A stretch of DNA of 64,000 nucleotides, taken from Chlorobium sp. (GTDB lineage Bacteria; Bacteroidota; Chlorobiia; Chlorobiales; Chlorobiaceae). The position numbers and the translations under genes were made by a program. The notes beneath the pieces are model-generated. The model made no database searches and was not told the origin of the DNA. It worked only from the letters and a program-made list of their open reading frames with translations. The stretch is taken from the NCBI GenBank assembly GCA_028282595.1, contig JANQHQ010000035.1, positions 62,001 to 126,000 of the forward strand. The letters are read 5' to 3'. Shown here piece by piece: positions 24,436-33,481 of this stretch; within the stretch, counting starts at the first letter, position 1, and every line of letters starts with the position of its first letter.

Positions 24436-25671
24436 ATGGATATATTTCTTTCTTCTTGTACAGGGTTGACGCGCCATTGTTGTTCCGGTGTGGTGCGATA
24501 TGTTGTCACCCTTTTTGCCGTTGTGATTCTGGCAACCGGTTTGGGTGGATGCGGCGGGGAAACGGAAGAGGTAGGGATTGATGTTCGTTCGAAACCGGAG
24601 CTTGTATCTGTTGACGTTCCCCTGGATCATGCCAAAGGCTTCTCTCTGCGAGATCATGACGGTTTCAAGACATTGCGTGTTACTGTCGATCTCGATGGCC
24701 ACCGCGACACGCTGCGCTATCTGCTGCTCCCCCGAAAATCGTCTCGGCCCGACGGCTTTGATGAGTACGTGACAATCAGGACACCCGTCAATCGCATCGC
24801 TCTGTTTTCGACAACGCATGTGGGCTATGTCGATCTGCTCGGCTGCAGCGACCGGATCGTCGGGATCGCCCGTCCGGAGTACGTCAACACGCCCGCCCTC
24901 AGGAAACGTATCGAGGCCGGTGCGGTTTCGGAGATAGGCATGTCGTTCAGCCCCAATCTCGAGGTCTTGCTGGACCTCGATCCCGATCTGCTTGTTGCGA
25001 CCGCCCTGCCGAAAACACGAAAAACGGGATACAATGCCATAGTCGATGCGGGGGTTCCCGTTCTTGTGGTGTCGGAGTGGCTCGAATCGTCGCCTCTGGG
25101 AAGGGCCGAGTGGCTGAAAATGTACGGAGCGCTGCTCGGAAAGGACGACTCGGCCCGCCGAACGTTCGAAGAGATCGAAGCTTCCTATATCGAACTTGCG
25201 GCGCTGACCAGAGATGCCGTGGGGAGGCCGTCGGTCATAACGGGGATTCCTTACAAGGATGCGTGGTTCGTGCCGGGAGGCGGCAGTTATGTCGCGGAAT
25301 TTCTCCGGGACGCAGGTGCAGCGTATCACTGGCGCGACAATCCGAAAACCGGAAGCATCAAACAGGATATCGAAACGGTCTATCCGGTAGCGCTCGAAGC
25401 GGATTACTGGCTGAATCCGGGAACGGCGCGTTCGCTGGAAGAGCTGCTCGCAAAAGACCGCCGGTTCGCCGATTTCAGACCGGTGCGGTCGGGCAAGGTA
25501 CACAATAACAATCTGTGGTTGAATCCTGCAGGGGGAAACGCATACTGGGAGATGGGGATTGTCAGGCCGGAGAAGGTCCTCAGGGATCTCATTCTGATTC
25601 TCCATCCCGATATCGCGGCCGAGGCGGGCATCGACCGGGATTCCCTGACATTTTACCGTCATCTTCAGTAG
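24436..25671 (+). CDS. Corrinoid ABC transporter substrate-binding lipoprotein 1, BtuF-like
   Basis: A 411-residue lipoprotein (lipobox before C39 in ATGLGGC) with a periplasmic-binding-protein fold of the BtuF/FepB class: VYVDLLGC-type first lobe (HVGYVDLLGCSDRIVGIARPEY), PNLEVLLDLDPDLLVA, a helical backbone around 200-260, and the second lobe ending SGKVHNNNLWLN. It is the first gene after riboswitch 2 and precedes the permease by one base. The ATG at 24436 is used; a TTG at 24424 is possible. Two further paralogs lie at 27843 and 55889. Confidence 0.88.
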   Translation: MDIFLSSCTGLTRHCCSGVVRYVVTLFAVVILATGLGGCGGETEEVGIDVRSKPELVSVDVPLDHAKGFSLRDHDGFKTLRVTVDLDGHRDTLRYLLLPRKSSRPDGFDEYVTIRTPVNRIALFSTTHVGYVDLLGCSDRIVGIARPEYVNTPALRKRIEAGAVSEIGMSFSPNLEVLLDLDPDLLVATALPKTRKTGYNAIVDAGVPVLVVSEWLESSPLGRAEWLKMYGALLGKDDSARRTFEEIEASYIELAALTRDAVGRPSVITGIPYKDAWFVPGGGSYVAEFLRDAGAAYHWRDNPKTGSIKQDIETVYPVALEADYWLNPGTARSLEELLAKDRRFADFRPVRSGKVHNNNLWLNPAGGNAYWEMGIVRPEKVLRDLILILHPDIAAEAGIDRDSLTFYRHLQ

Positions 25672-25672
25672 C

Positions 25673-26767
25673 ATGTACGATTCCCAACCGTTACAACAGC
25701 CGGACGCTCCGCATTCCTGGCCTCTTCTTTCGCCGCGGAACAGCCTTATTCTTCTGCTGTGCGTGCTTCTGGTGATTTTTTTCGTGCTCGACCTCGTTCT
25801 CGGCTCGGTCGACATTCCTTTCGGATCCGTTATCGATATCGTTTCCGGAAAAGGCTCCGACAATGCGGCCTGGGAAAAAATCGTAACCTATATCCGTCTT
25901 CCGAAAGCGATTACAGCCGTTATCGCGGGTGCGGCCCTTTCGGTCAGCGGCCTGCAGATGCAGACGCTCTTCCGCAATCCGCTTGCAGGACCCTCCGTGC
26001 TGGGCATCTCGGCCGGCGCGAGCCTCGGTGTCGCCATGGTCATGCTCGCCTCCGGTTCGGCCGCGAACGCTTTTGCGATACGCCAGCTCGGTCTCGAAGG
26101 GAGCTGGCTGATCGTTGCCGCGTCCACGGCCGGAGCGGCGGCCGTTCTGCTTATCGTGCTTGCCATCGCGGTGAGAATAAAAGACAATGTCGTGCTGCTC
26201 ATAGTCGGCATCATGGTCGGTAACATCACCATATCCATCATCAGCATCTGGCAGTATTTCAGCGAGCCCGAGCAGATTCAGGATTACCTGATATGGACAT
26301 TCGGAAGCCTCGGCGGCGTTTTCGGCACGCAACTTTCCGTGCTTGGTGTTGTCGTCGCTCTCGGTCTCGTCATCTCTTTCGCGGCCTCGAAATCCCTCAA
26401 TGTGATGCTGCTCGGAGAAAATTACGCGCGCAGCCTCGGGATGAGTACGCTCTCCGTGCGCATTACGGTTATAGCGGCCACAAGCCTGCTCGCAGGCAGT
26501 GTAACCGGTTTTTGCGGTCCGATAGGTTTTATCGGCATTGCGGTTCCCCATCTGACCCGTTCGGTGCTCAATACCTCGGATCACCGCTTTCTGATGCCGA
26601 GTTCCTGTCTGGTCGGAGCGATTCTGATGCTTGCCTGTGATATTATCGCCCAAATGCCCGGAAGCCGGACGGCTCTGCCGATCAATGCGGTAACGGCGCT
26701 CATCGGCTCTCCGGTCGTTATCTGGGTTATCATGAAAAACAGAAATCTCAAGTCGTCGTTTGCGTGA
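25673..26767 (+). CDS. btuC: Corrinoid ABC transporter permease, BtuC-like (FecCD family)
   Basis: A 364-residue membrane protein with about ten hydrophobic segments and FecCD/BtuC signatures: RLPKAITAVIAGAALSVSGLQMQTLFRNPLAGPSVLGISAGA and GFCGPIGFIGIAVPHLTR, the coupling region before the ATPase contact. It overlaps the ATPase gene by 4 bases. Cargo corrinoid is inferred from riboswitch and neighbours. Confidence 0.92.
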   Translation: MYDSQPLQQPDAPHSWPLLSPRNSLILLLCVLLVIFFVLDLVLGSVDIPFGSVIDIVSGKGSDNAAWEKIVTYIRLPKAITAVIAGAALSVSGLQMQTLFRNPLAGPSVLGISAGASLGVAMVMLASGSAANAFAIRQLGLEGSWLIVAASTAGAAAVLLIVLAIAVRIKDNVVLLIVGIMVGNITISIISIWQYFSEPEQIQDYLIWTFGSLGGVFGTQLSVLGVVVALGLVISFAASKSLNVMLLGENYARSLGMSTLSVRITVIAATSLLAGSVTGFCGPIGFIGIAVPHLTRSVLNTSDHRFLMPSSCLVGAILMLACDIIAQMPGSRTALPINAVTALIGSPVVIWVIMKNRNLKSSFA

Positions 26768-27846
26768 ACAGGGAAGTGTTACAGACGCAGGACCTTGCAA
26801 TAGGCTACCATAGCAGTCGCCTCGCACGGGAAGCCCGGAAACATGGCGCAAAGTATGCCGGAAAGGTTGTTGCCGAGAATCTTTCCCTCGGTCTCGCAGA
26901 GGGGGAGATGGTCTGTCTGCTCGGACCCAACGGTTCGGGAAAGTCGACCCTGATGAGGACCGTCGCCGGAGTGCAGAAACCGCTCGGTGGCCGGGTGACG
27001 CTCGATGGCAGGCGGCTCGACAAGCTTTCGGCCAGAGAGACGGCGAGGCTGTTGAGCATCGTGCTTACCGACAGGGTCATGACCGGCAACCTCTCGGTCT
27101 ACGCGCTGGTCGCTCTCGGGCGATATCCCTATACCGGATGGATGGGAAATCTTTCTCCTGACGACGAGGCATTTGTCAGGGAGGCGATCGAAGCTACAGG
27201 TACGAGAGCGTTAGCCCACCGGCACATCGGCGACCTGAGTGACGGCGAACGTCAGAAAGTCATGATTGCGCGCGCGCTGGCCCAGGATACCCCTGTGATC
27301 CTGCTTGACGAACCCACGGCTCACCTCGACCTTCCGAACCGCATCGAGATCGTCCGTCTCCTGAAAAGGCTTGCCTGGGAACGGAGAAAGTCTATCGTCA
27401 TGTCGACGCACGAGCTCGACCTCGCCATCCAGGCCGCCGACAGGATATGGCTGATGAGTCCCGGTGATACGGGCCCCAAGGCTGTCGAGATGGTCTCCGG
27501 TATGCCTGAAGAGCTTGTTCTCGACGGGCGTCTTGAAAAAGCTTTCATGCGTAAAGGCATCGAGTTCGACCGGACATCAGGGTCGTTCAGGATTCATAAC
27601 CATTATCGGGGCGCCATCGGTCTGGTCGGCGAAGGAATGCTCGCTTTCTGGACGAAAAGAGCTCTCGAGAGGATTGGGTACCGGGTTGTCGGCGATCCGT
27701 CACTCCCGTTCAGGGTGGAGGTTTCGGACAACCGGAGATGCTGGCGCTATTATGACGGCAGGGGGGGGATGCCTCTGGAAATAAAGGATATCGGCGGCGT
27801 TATACACTGCGTCAGGGCGGCCGGGGAGGAGGGTGTTGTCGCATGA
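26764..27846 (+). CDS. btuD: Corrinoid ABC transporter ATPase, BtuD-like, with C-terminal extension
   Basis: A 360-residue ATPase starting at GTG 26764. Walker A is GPNGSGKST, signature LSDGERQKVMIARALAQ, Walker B VILLDEPTAHLDLP, and H-loop STHELDLA. The canonical domain ends near 265; about 95 more residues follow (from GSFRIHNHYRG to the end) containing a segment GYRVVGDPSLPFRVEVSD. That tail is absent from E. coli BtuD and could be regulatory. Overlaps the next gene by 4 bases. Confidence 0.9.
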   Translation: MNREVLQTQDLAIGYHSSRLAREARKHGAKYAGKVVAENLSLGLAEGEMVCLLGPNGSGKSTLMRTVAGVQKPLGGRVTLDGRRLDKLSARETARLLSIVLTDRVMTGNLSVYALVALGRYPYTGWMGNLSPDDEAFVREAIEATGTRALAHRHIGDLSDGERQKVMIARALAQDTPVILLDEPTAHLDLPNRIEIVRLLKRLAWERRKSIVMSTHELDLAIQAADRIWLMSPGDTGPKAVEMVSGMPEELVLDGRLEKAFMRKGIEFDRTSGSFRIHNHYRGAIGLVGEGMLAFWTKRALERIGYRVVGDPSLPFRVEVSDNRRCWRYYDGRGGMPLEIKDIGGVIHCVRAAGEEGVVA

Positions 27847-29045
27847 ACAACGGGACCTCCGTCAGGGCAATCATGGCCGGCATCGTTGTTCTGGTCTCTC
27901 TGCACTGCTTCGGGTGTTCCATCGACGCCGGGGAGCTTCCCTCCGGCCCTCAGGGCGTAAACACCGGGCAACCGGTACGGTATGCGAAACGGTTTTCCAT
28001 AACAGGAGCGGGTGACGGATGCACTCTCGTGCGCGTGCTCTCTCCAGGGGAAAAGGAGACGGGTATGGAATACGCCTATCTGCTGGTTCCGGGCCACAGG
28101 GAGATACCTGAAGATTGCGGTGAAGCAAGGGTTGTGAGAACGCCCGTGAAAAGCGTATCCTGTGAAACGGGTTTTCAGGTCGAGCTGCTTGACATGCTCG
28201 GATGCTTCGGTGCCCTCAGGGCGGTATCGGGAAAGATGCGGGTCGGACAGGACAAGGTGCACCGGCTGATAGATTCGGGCGATCTTCCCGTGACGGGTTT
28301 CATGAGAGGGCTTAATATGGAGACCATGCTGGAGGTCGATCCCGATCTCGCTTTTGTCAACGTCACGAGCGTTTCCACCGATCTGTTCGAGAAGATGATC
28401 GGTTACGGACTCAGGCCGGGTTTTTTCTGCGCTTCGCTCGAGGAACATCCTCTCGGTGCGCTGGAATGGATCAAGTTCGTGGGGGCCTTTTTCGGCAAAG
28501 ACAGTCTTGCGGCCGAAATTTTCAGGCAAAGGGAGAAAGCGTATCTCGATGTCGTGAAGGAAGCCGGTAACTTCAGGCACCGTCCGAAGGTGATCGCGGG
28601 TTACAGCAGAAAAGGCGCCTGGTCGACCATGGGTTCCTCGCGCTGGTTTGCCACGATGCTCGAACATGCGGGAGCCGACTATCTTTTCAGGGGGCAGCGT
28701 CTGGACAGGGGGCACGTACTGAGTCATGAAGTTGCAATGGCTGCGGGAATGGAGGCGGATTTCTGGGTGAATACCCATTTCGGAGTTACGGATCTCGATG
28801 GATTGATCCGGGAAGACCGGCGTTACGACCTCTTCCGTTCCGTCAGGAACGGAACCGTGTACAACAACAACAACTGCCGGTTCGGGAACGGAAGAAACCG
28901 TTTCTGGGACACCGGCATGACAGAACCGCACGTCGTGTTGGGGGATCTTGTAAGTATTTTTCATCCCGGATTCCTTCCGGAACGTAACCTGAAATACTAC
29001 CGGCGGTTGCAGGGTGTGGGGCAGGTGCCGGGCGTCGGGCAATGA
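27843..29045 (+). CDS. Corrinoid ABC transporter substrate-binding lipoprotein 2
   Basis: A 400-residue paralog of the proteins at 24436 and 55889. It has a lipoprotein signal (lipid Cys near 25), the segment VRTPVKSVSCETGFQVELLDMLGC, MEAT-like lobe NMETMLEVDPDLAFVN, EEHPLGALEWIKFVGAFFGKD and the ending RNGTVYNNNNCRFGNG...YYRRLQ. It shares more with the protein at 55889 (for example EHPLG.LEWIKF.GAFFGK) than with the first binding protein. It is embedded between ATPase and CbiZ, each overlapping by 4 bases. Confidence 0.88.
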   Translation: MNNGTSVRAIMAGIVVLVSLHCFGCSIDAGELPSGPQGVNTGQPVRYAKRFSITGAGDGCTLVRVLSPGEKETGMEYAYLLVPGHREIPEDCGEARVVRTPVKSVSCETGFQVELLDMLGCFGALRAVSGKMRVGQDKVHRLIDSGDLPVTGFMRGLNMETMLEVDPDLAFVNVTSVSTDLFEKMIGYGLRPGFFCASLEEHPLGALEWIKFVGAFFGKDSLAAEIFRQREKAYLDVVKEAGNFRHRPKVIAGYSRKGAWSTMGSSRWFATMLEHAGADYLFRGQRLDRGHVLSHEVAMAAGMEADFWVNTHFGVTDLDGLIREDRRYDLFRSVRNGTVYNNNNCRFGNGRNRFWDTGMTEPHVVLGDLVSIFHPGFLPERNLKYYRRLQGVGQVPGVGQ

Positions 29046-30208
29046 GTCAACAGGGGGTTTGCGGTATGAAGTTGGGAACCTACGGAGCGGTCGACGTTCA
29101 CCGGGTCGGGAAAATGCTCGTTGTGCGGCTGAATGCACCGCACAGGGTCATTTCGACATGCAGGGTGAACGGCGGGCTCCATGACGATCTGGAATGCGTT
29201 TTCAATCACCAGTCGTGCGAGCCCGCCGGCCATACGAGAAAGGAACTGAAAACGATCATTTCCGATCCTGGAGAATACCTGCTCGGTCTCTGTCGCAGTT
29301 ACGACCTGCCGGAGAAGACCGCGTCTCTCGGAACGGCGGCCAACATGAACTACGCCGCGATCGAAACGGAAGCGTTCAGGGATCTGGAGGTGACCGCAAT
29401 CTGTACCGGCGGCGTTGAAGGCAACGCCGGAAGAGTCGGCGATCCGGCATCCGTTTATGAAAACGAAGGGGTATTCGAACCACTCGATCGCATCGGCAAG
29501 GAGCCTCACGGCACGATCAACACCATTCTGCTCATAAACCGGGAGATGAGCCGGGGTGCGATGGTGCGCTCGATCGTCACGGCGACCGAGGCCAAGACCG
29601 CCGTTCTGCAGGAACTGGCGGTTTCGTCGCGTTATTCGGACGGGCTCGCCACCGGGACCGGGACCGACCAGGTCGCCGTCGCCTGCGTTCTCGACGGAAA
29701 AAAACCCCTGACAAGTGCCGGGAAACACGCCAAACTCGGCGAACTGATCGGTCGCTCGGTGGCGGGGGCCGTCAGAAAGACGCTGTCGCTCCAGAACTCC
29801 CTCACCCCTGACAGCCGGCGTTCCATCCTCGCCCACATCGAGCGTTTCGGCACAGACCGGGAGCGGATGACCGAGGCCGTCGCCCTCCGGCTCGACGGGG
29901 AGAGTGCCGGAGTTTTCAGGCGCAATTTTTTCAGCCTGGATCGCGATCCCGTGGCTGTCGGAGCCGCCTGCGCTCTGGTCCATGTTCGTGACAAGATTGC
30001 CTGGGGGATTCTGCCCGAATCCTGCATAAAAGAGAATATCGTCCTGCACGGGGCCCTGCTCGTTGCGGCGATCGCCCATCGGAACGATCGTTTCCCGGAC
30101 TATGCCGCTCAGCTCGAACAGGAGCTTTCAGGCTTGGACAATCGGGCTTTTCTGGAATTCGTCTATGCGTGCTGCGCGCTGGGGTACGGTGAAAAATGGA
30201 AAAACTGA
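29042..30208 (+). CDS. cbiZ: Adenosylcobinamide amidohydrolase, long form
   Basis: A 388-residue CbiZ. The family core covers about 20-235: LNAPHRVISTCRVNGGL, TAANMNYAAIE, VTAICTGGVEGNAGRVGDPA, INTILLINREMSRGAMVRSIVTATEAKTA and SDGLATGTGTDQVAVAC. CbiZ cleaves the aminopropanol arm of adenosylcobinamide to give cobyric acid, so salvaged or wrong-base corrinoids can re-enter synthesis. About 150 residues after the core (from KTLSLQNSLTP on) exceed the minimal archaeal enzyme and form a helical tail of unknown role. Its place right after the importer fits salvage. Confidence 0.92.
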   Translation: MSQQGVCGMKLGTYGAVDVHRVGKMLVVRLNAPHRVISTCRVNGGLHDDLECVFNHQSCEPAGHTRKELKTIISDPGEYLLGLCRSYDLPEKTASLGTAANMNYAAIETEAFRDLEVTAICTGGVEGNAGRVGDPASVYENEGVFEPLDRIGKEPHGTINTILLINREMSRGAMVRSIVTATEAKTAVLQELAVSSRYSDGLATGTGTDQVAVACVLDGKKPLTSAGKHAKLGELIGRSVAGAVRKTLSLQNSLTPDSRRSILAHIERFGTDRERMTEAVALRLDGESAGVFRRNFFSLDRDPVAVGAACALVHVRDKIAWGILPESCIKENIVLHGALLVAAIAHRNDRFPDYAAQLEQELSGLDNRAFLEFVYACCALGYGEKWKN

Positions 30209-31728
30209 ACATCGCTCTCGTTCACCTCGATGTACGGCACGGGGAGATCGGGAGGAACAGGCGGGAACTTGTCTCTCTCAACCGGAAGGCGGCCGAAAGC
30301 GGTGCGAAGATCATCGTGAACACCGAGCTCGGACTCACCGGTTACAGTTTCGGCTCCCGTGAGGAGATCGCTCCGATGGTGGAAACAAAGAGCGGCCCGA
30401 CCATCGAAGCGCTTTCGGACATCGCCGCTTCCCACGGCTGTTACATCGTTCTCGGCTACGCCGAGGAGGAGAGGCGTACCGGCATATTCTACAATGCGGC
30501 GGCGGTTGTCGGCCCGGACGGGAAGCTCCTTTTGGGTTACCGCAAAATAACGGCGGAGGTCCGCTGGGCCTGCGCCGGTTCCCCTTCCCGGCCCAATACC
30601 TTCGATACTCCGTGGGGAAGAGTCGGGGTGGCGATCTGTTCGGACACCTACTACGGAGCCATTCCGAGAATGGCTGCACTTCGCGGAGCGGATCTTCTCC
30701 TGGTTCCCGCAAACTGGCCCGGCGGATCACTGGATCCGAAGGAGCTCTGGCGAGTTCGAGCCAGGGAAAACGGTTTTTATCTGGCGGCGTGCAACCGGGG
30801 CGGCAACGACAAAACCATGTCCTGCGAGGATGCGTATTCCTGCGTCTACGGTCCGGAAGGAGAAGAACTTCTCGCGGAAAGGAGCTGTCCGTCGAGAGTG
30901 TTCACCGTCGGGCTTCCTCTTGAAAAAGGCCGATTGCGATCAATGGTTTCCGAACGGATGCGTTCGCGAAGCCCCGAACACTATTCCCCCATCTATCTGG
31001 ACATGCGTTATGCCGCGGACATGACCGAATACTGCCGGCTGCCGTCCCCCGGCAAGCTCCGGGTCGTGTGTCAGCCTGCCGATTCTTCCGGGATGTTCGC
31101 CGACGGCGGGCTGCCGGCCCCCGGAGGCGACGTTTCCCGGGCGGATCTGCTGGTTTTTCCGACGGGTTATGCCTGTGATGCGGGCGCAGCCGTGAAACAG
31201 CTCGTTAAAACCGCTGGGACCCTGCAGTGCGCCGTATGCGCGGGGATAGCCACGGATGACGGTCTCCGGATCGCTTGTGTTGATAGAAACGGGGCGGTAA
31301 CCGTGAGATCGTGCGCCGACCCCTCACCCTGCCGGATCGATCTCGACAGTGCAAGAATCGCGCTTGCCGGAAGGGGAGAGCTCTACCATCCTGAAGTCGC
31401 ACTCGCTCTTGCCAAACAGGGTTGCGATCTTGTTGTCGTGCCGTCCGTGAAGCTCGACGAACACGACCGCAGGGTTCTCGGTGCACGTTCGATCGAACAG
31501 GTCGCCGTCGCGGCGAGCGGAAGCGACCGCGCGTTTCTCTGTCAGCCTCCCGAAGGTCATGACCGCTGGCCCGAAGCGTATACCGAAGGAACGGGTGAGC
31601 CCTGCGCGGCCGCACTCGATATTTCCAGGCTGCGGCGGAAACGGTTTTACGACCGCCTGGATTATGAGCTGCTTCTCGGAAAACCGCCGTTTCCAGGGTT
31701 GAACGGCGGGGAGGCGGGAAGCTCGTGA
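30196..31728 (+). CDS. Double-domain nitrilase-superfamily (C-N hydrolase) protein
   Basis: A 510-residue protein. Residues 1-265 form a carbon-nitrogen hydrolase domain with the full triad: E44 in NTELGLTGY, K117 in LLGYRKI and C149 in VAICSD. Residues about 285-500 look like a second, degenerate C-N hydrolase domain: ARIALAGRGELYHPEVALALA and CDLVVVPSVKL follow the family pattern, but the position of the catalytic Cys seems to be Arg. Known members hydrolyse nitriles or amides or transfer acyl groups. It overlaps cbiZ by 13 bases and precedes cobA, so an amidase acting on corrinoid side chains or on a lower ligand is possible but unproven. Confidence 0.82.
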   Translation: MEKLNIALVHLDVRHGEIGRNRRELVSLNRKAAESGAKIIVNTELGLTGYSFGSREEIAPMVETKSGPTIEALSDIAASHGCYIVLGYAEEERRTGIFYNAAAVVGPDGKLLLGYRKITAEVRWACAGSPSRPNTFDTPWGRVGVAICSDTYYGAIPRMAALRGADLLLVPANWPGGSLDPKELWRVRARENGFYLAACNRGGNDKTMSCEDAYSCVYGPEGEELLAERSCPSRVFTVGLPLEKGRLRSMVSERMRSRSPEHYSPIYLDMRYAADMTEYCRLPSPGKLRVVCQPADSSGMFADGGLPAPGGDVSRADLLVFPTGYACDAGAAVKQLVKTAGTLQCAVCAGIATDDGLRIACVDRNGAVTVRSCADPSPCRIDLDSARIALAGRGELYHPEVALALAKQGCDLVVVPSVKLDEHDRRVLGARSIEQVAVAASGSDRAFLCQPPEGHDRWPEAYTEGTGEPCAAALDISRLRRKRFYDRLDYELLLGKPPFPGLNGGEAGSS

Positions 31729-31752
31729 ACCTTTTCAGAACCGAAGTATGTC

Positions 31753-32505
31753 ATGGATAAACCGAAGGGCAGGGTAACCCTGGCCGGAGCGGGTCCGGGA
31801 GATCCCGAACTGCTGACGATCAAGGCCCGGAAACGGCTGCAGTTCGCCGACGTCGTACTGCACGATTCATTGATATCCCCCGAAATTCTCGCGCTTGTGC
31901 CGGAAACAGCGCGGAAGGTGCCGGTGGGCAAGCGGTACGGCGACGGTCAGGACCAGACGGCGCGCCAGGAGAACATAAACAGCCTCATGGTTCGATACGC
32001 CAGGGAAGGCCTGGACTGTGTCCGGTTGAAGGCGGGCGATCCGTTTGTGTTCGGGCGCGGGGTGGAGGAGGTCCGGGCCATGCTGGAAAACGATATCGAT
32101 GTCGAGGTCATCCCCGGCATAAGCGCGGGCATCGCGGCGGCGAACATTTTTCATATCCCGATTACCGAACGCAACACCACGAGCTCGGTCCTGTTCTGTA
32201 CCGGTCATACGGCTTCCTATTCGCTGGAACAGTTCGATGCGGTTATCACGTTCCTGAAGCAGGGGACGCCTCTCGTGCTCTACATGGGCCTGAAAAACCT
32301 CGGGATCATTGTCGAGCGTCTGCTGGCCAGCGGATTGCCTCCCGATCTTCCGGTCTGTGCGGCCTCGAGGGTCTCCATGCCCGATCAGCGGCTGATACGC
32401 GGAACGCTCGACACAATCTGCAAGCTCATGCAAATCAAGGAGCCCGCTCTTCCCGTGGTTTTTCTGATCGGGGAGCACACGGTTTCCATCGATGAAAATC
32501 GTTAA
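31753..32505 (+). CDS. cobA: Uroporphyrinogen-III C-methyltransferase (SUMT)
   Basis: A 250-residue class III SAM methyltransferase: VTLAGAGPGDPELLTIKARKRL at the N-terminus, VRLKAGDPFVFGRG and EVIPGISAGIAA. It makes precorrin-2 from uroporphyrinogen III, the entry to corrin (and siroheme) synthesis. No CysG-type dehydrogenase domain is attached, so oxidation to sirohydrochlorin must be done by another protein. Confidence 0.95.
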   Translation: MDKPKGRVTLAGAGPGDPELLTIKARKRLQFADVVLHDSLISPEILALVPETARKVPVGKRYGDGQDQTARQENINSLMVRYAREGLDCVRLKAGDPFVFGRGVEEVRAMLENDIDVEVIPGISAGIAAANIFHIPITERNTTSSVLFCTGHTASYSLEQFDAVITFLKQGTPLVLYMGLKNLGIIVERLLASGLPPDLPVCAASRVSMPDQRLIRGTLDTICKLMQIKEPALPVVFLIGEHTVSIDENR

Positions 32506-32533
32506 TTTCAAGTAATAAATAATTGCAGAGAGA

Positions 32534-33481
32534 ATGGGCAGAACGTACAAAAAACGGCAGCAGATCAACCGGAAGGCGATTCTTCTGGCGCACTTCGGGA
32601 CAAGCGTTCCTTCGGCGCTCGCTTCGCTGGATAACATCGCGAAGCATGTGCGGCAGGCCTTTCCCGGAGTCGAGGTTCGGATCTGCTTTACTTCGAACAT
32701 GATTCGCAATATCTGGTCTGCGCGGCGGCGGAAAGCGGAAGAGTGGCTGAAACGGGGGATACCCGAAGAGGTGCTGTTCGTTCAGGGGTTCCTCGGGGCC
32801 GTCGGCAATCTGCAGGATCAGAACTACCGGACCATTATCGTACAGCCGACCCACGTCTACCACGGGGAGCAGTACGAGGATCTCAAATCCTGCGTCAACG
32901 CCCTGCGGTCCATCCGCACGATCAAGCCGGTCTGGGCGCCGTTCGAGAGCATCGCCCTTTCCCGGCCCGCTCTCGGAACCTACGGTATAACGCATGACTA
33001 CCTCGACGATCTCCAGGAAGTGACCGGCATTCTGGACGACGATGTCCGGAGGGCGGAGGCGATGGGGGCGGCGCTCCTGTACGTGGCGCACGGTAACGAT
33101 TTTTTCTCGTCCGGGGTTTTCCACGAGATGCGCTGCACGCTGCGAAGAAAAAATCCGGAAACGCCGATCCACATCGGCATGGTAGAGGGGTACCCCGGCA
33201 TAGACGATGTCCTGGAGGATGTGCGGCGGGATAGTGCCGAGAGGGTGTTTCTGAAGCCGTTAATGGTTACGGCGGGAGATCACGCCCATAACGATATCGA
33301 CAACAGGGACCCCGATTCCTGGCGCGGCAGGCTGGAGGCGGCCGGTTACGAAGTCGTGACCGAGATGGAAGGGCTCGGTTCGAACGACGCCTTCGCCCGC
33401 CTTTTCGCGGAAAGAATCAGGCAGACCGCGGAGCACCACGACATCGATCTTCTGCCGCAAGAACATATTGCCGTTCCCTGA
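32534..33481 (+). CDS. cbiK: Anaerobic sirohydrochlorin cobaltochelatase
   Basis: A 315-residue single-subunit class II chelatase. ILLAHFGTS near 17, PTHVYHGEQYEDL near 98 and the C-terminal LKPLMVTAGDHAHNDI provide the two active-site histidines and the conserved Glu that bind cobalt. It inserts Co2+ into sirohydrochlorin at the start of the early-cobalt route. No signal peptide, so cytoplasmic. Its stop overlaps cbiL by one base. Confidence 0.95.
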   Translation: MGRTYKKRQQINRKAILLAHFGTSVPSALASLDNIAKHVRQAFPGVEVRICFTSNMIRNIWSARRRKAEEWLKRGIPEEVLFVQGFLGAVGNLQDQNYRTIIVQPTHVYHGEQYEDLKSCVNALRSIRTIKPVWAPFESIALSRPALGTYGITHDYLDDLQEVTGILDDDVRRAEAMGAALLYVAHGNDFFSSGVFHEMRCTLRRKNPETPIHIGMVEGYPGIDDVLEDVRRDSAERVFLKPLMVTAGDHAHNDIDNRDPDSWRGRLEAAGYEVVTEMEGLGSNDAFARLFAERIRQTAEHHDIDLLPQEHIAVP

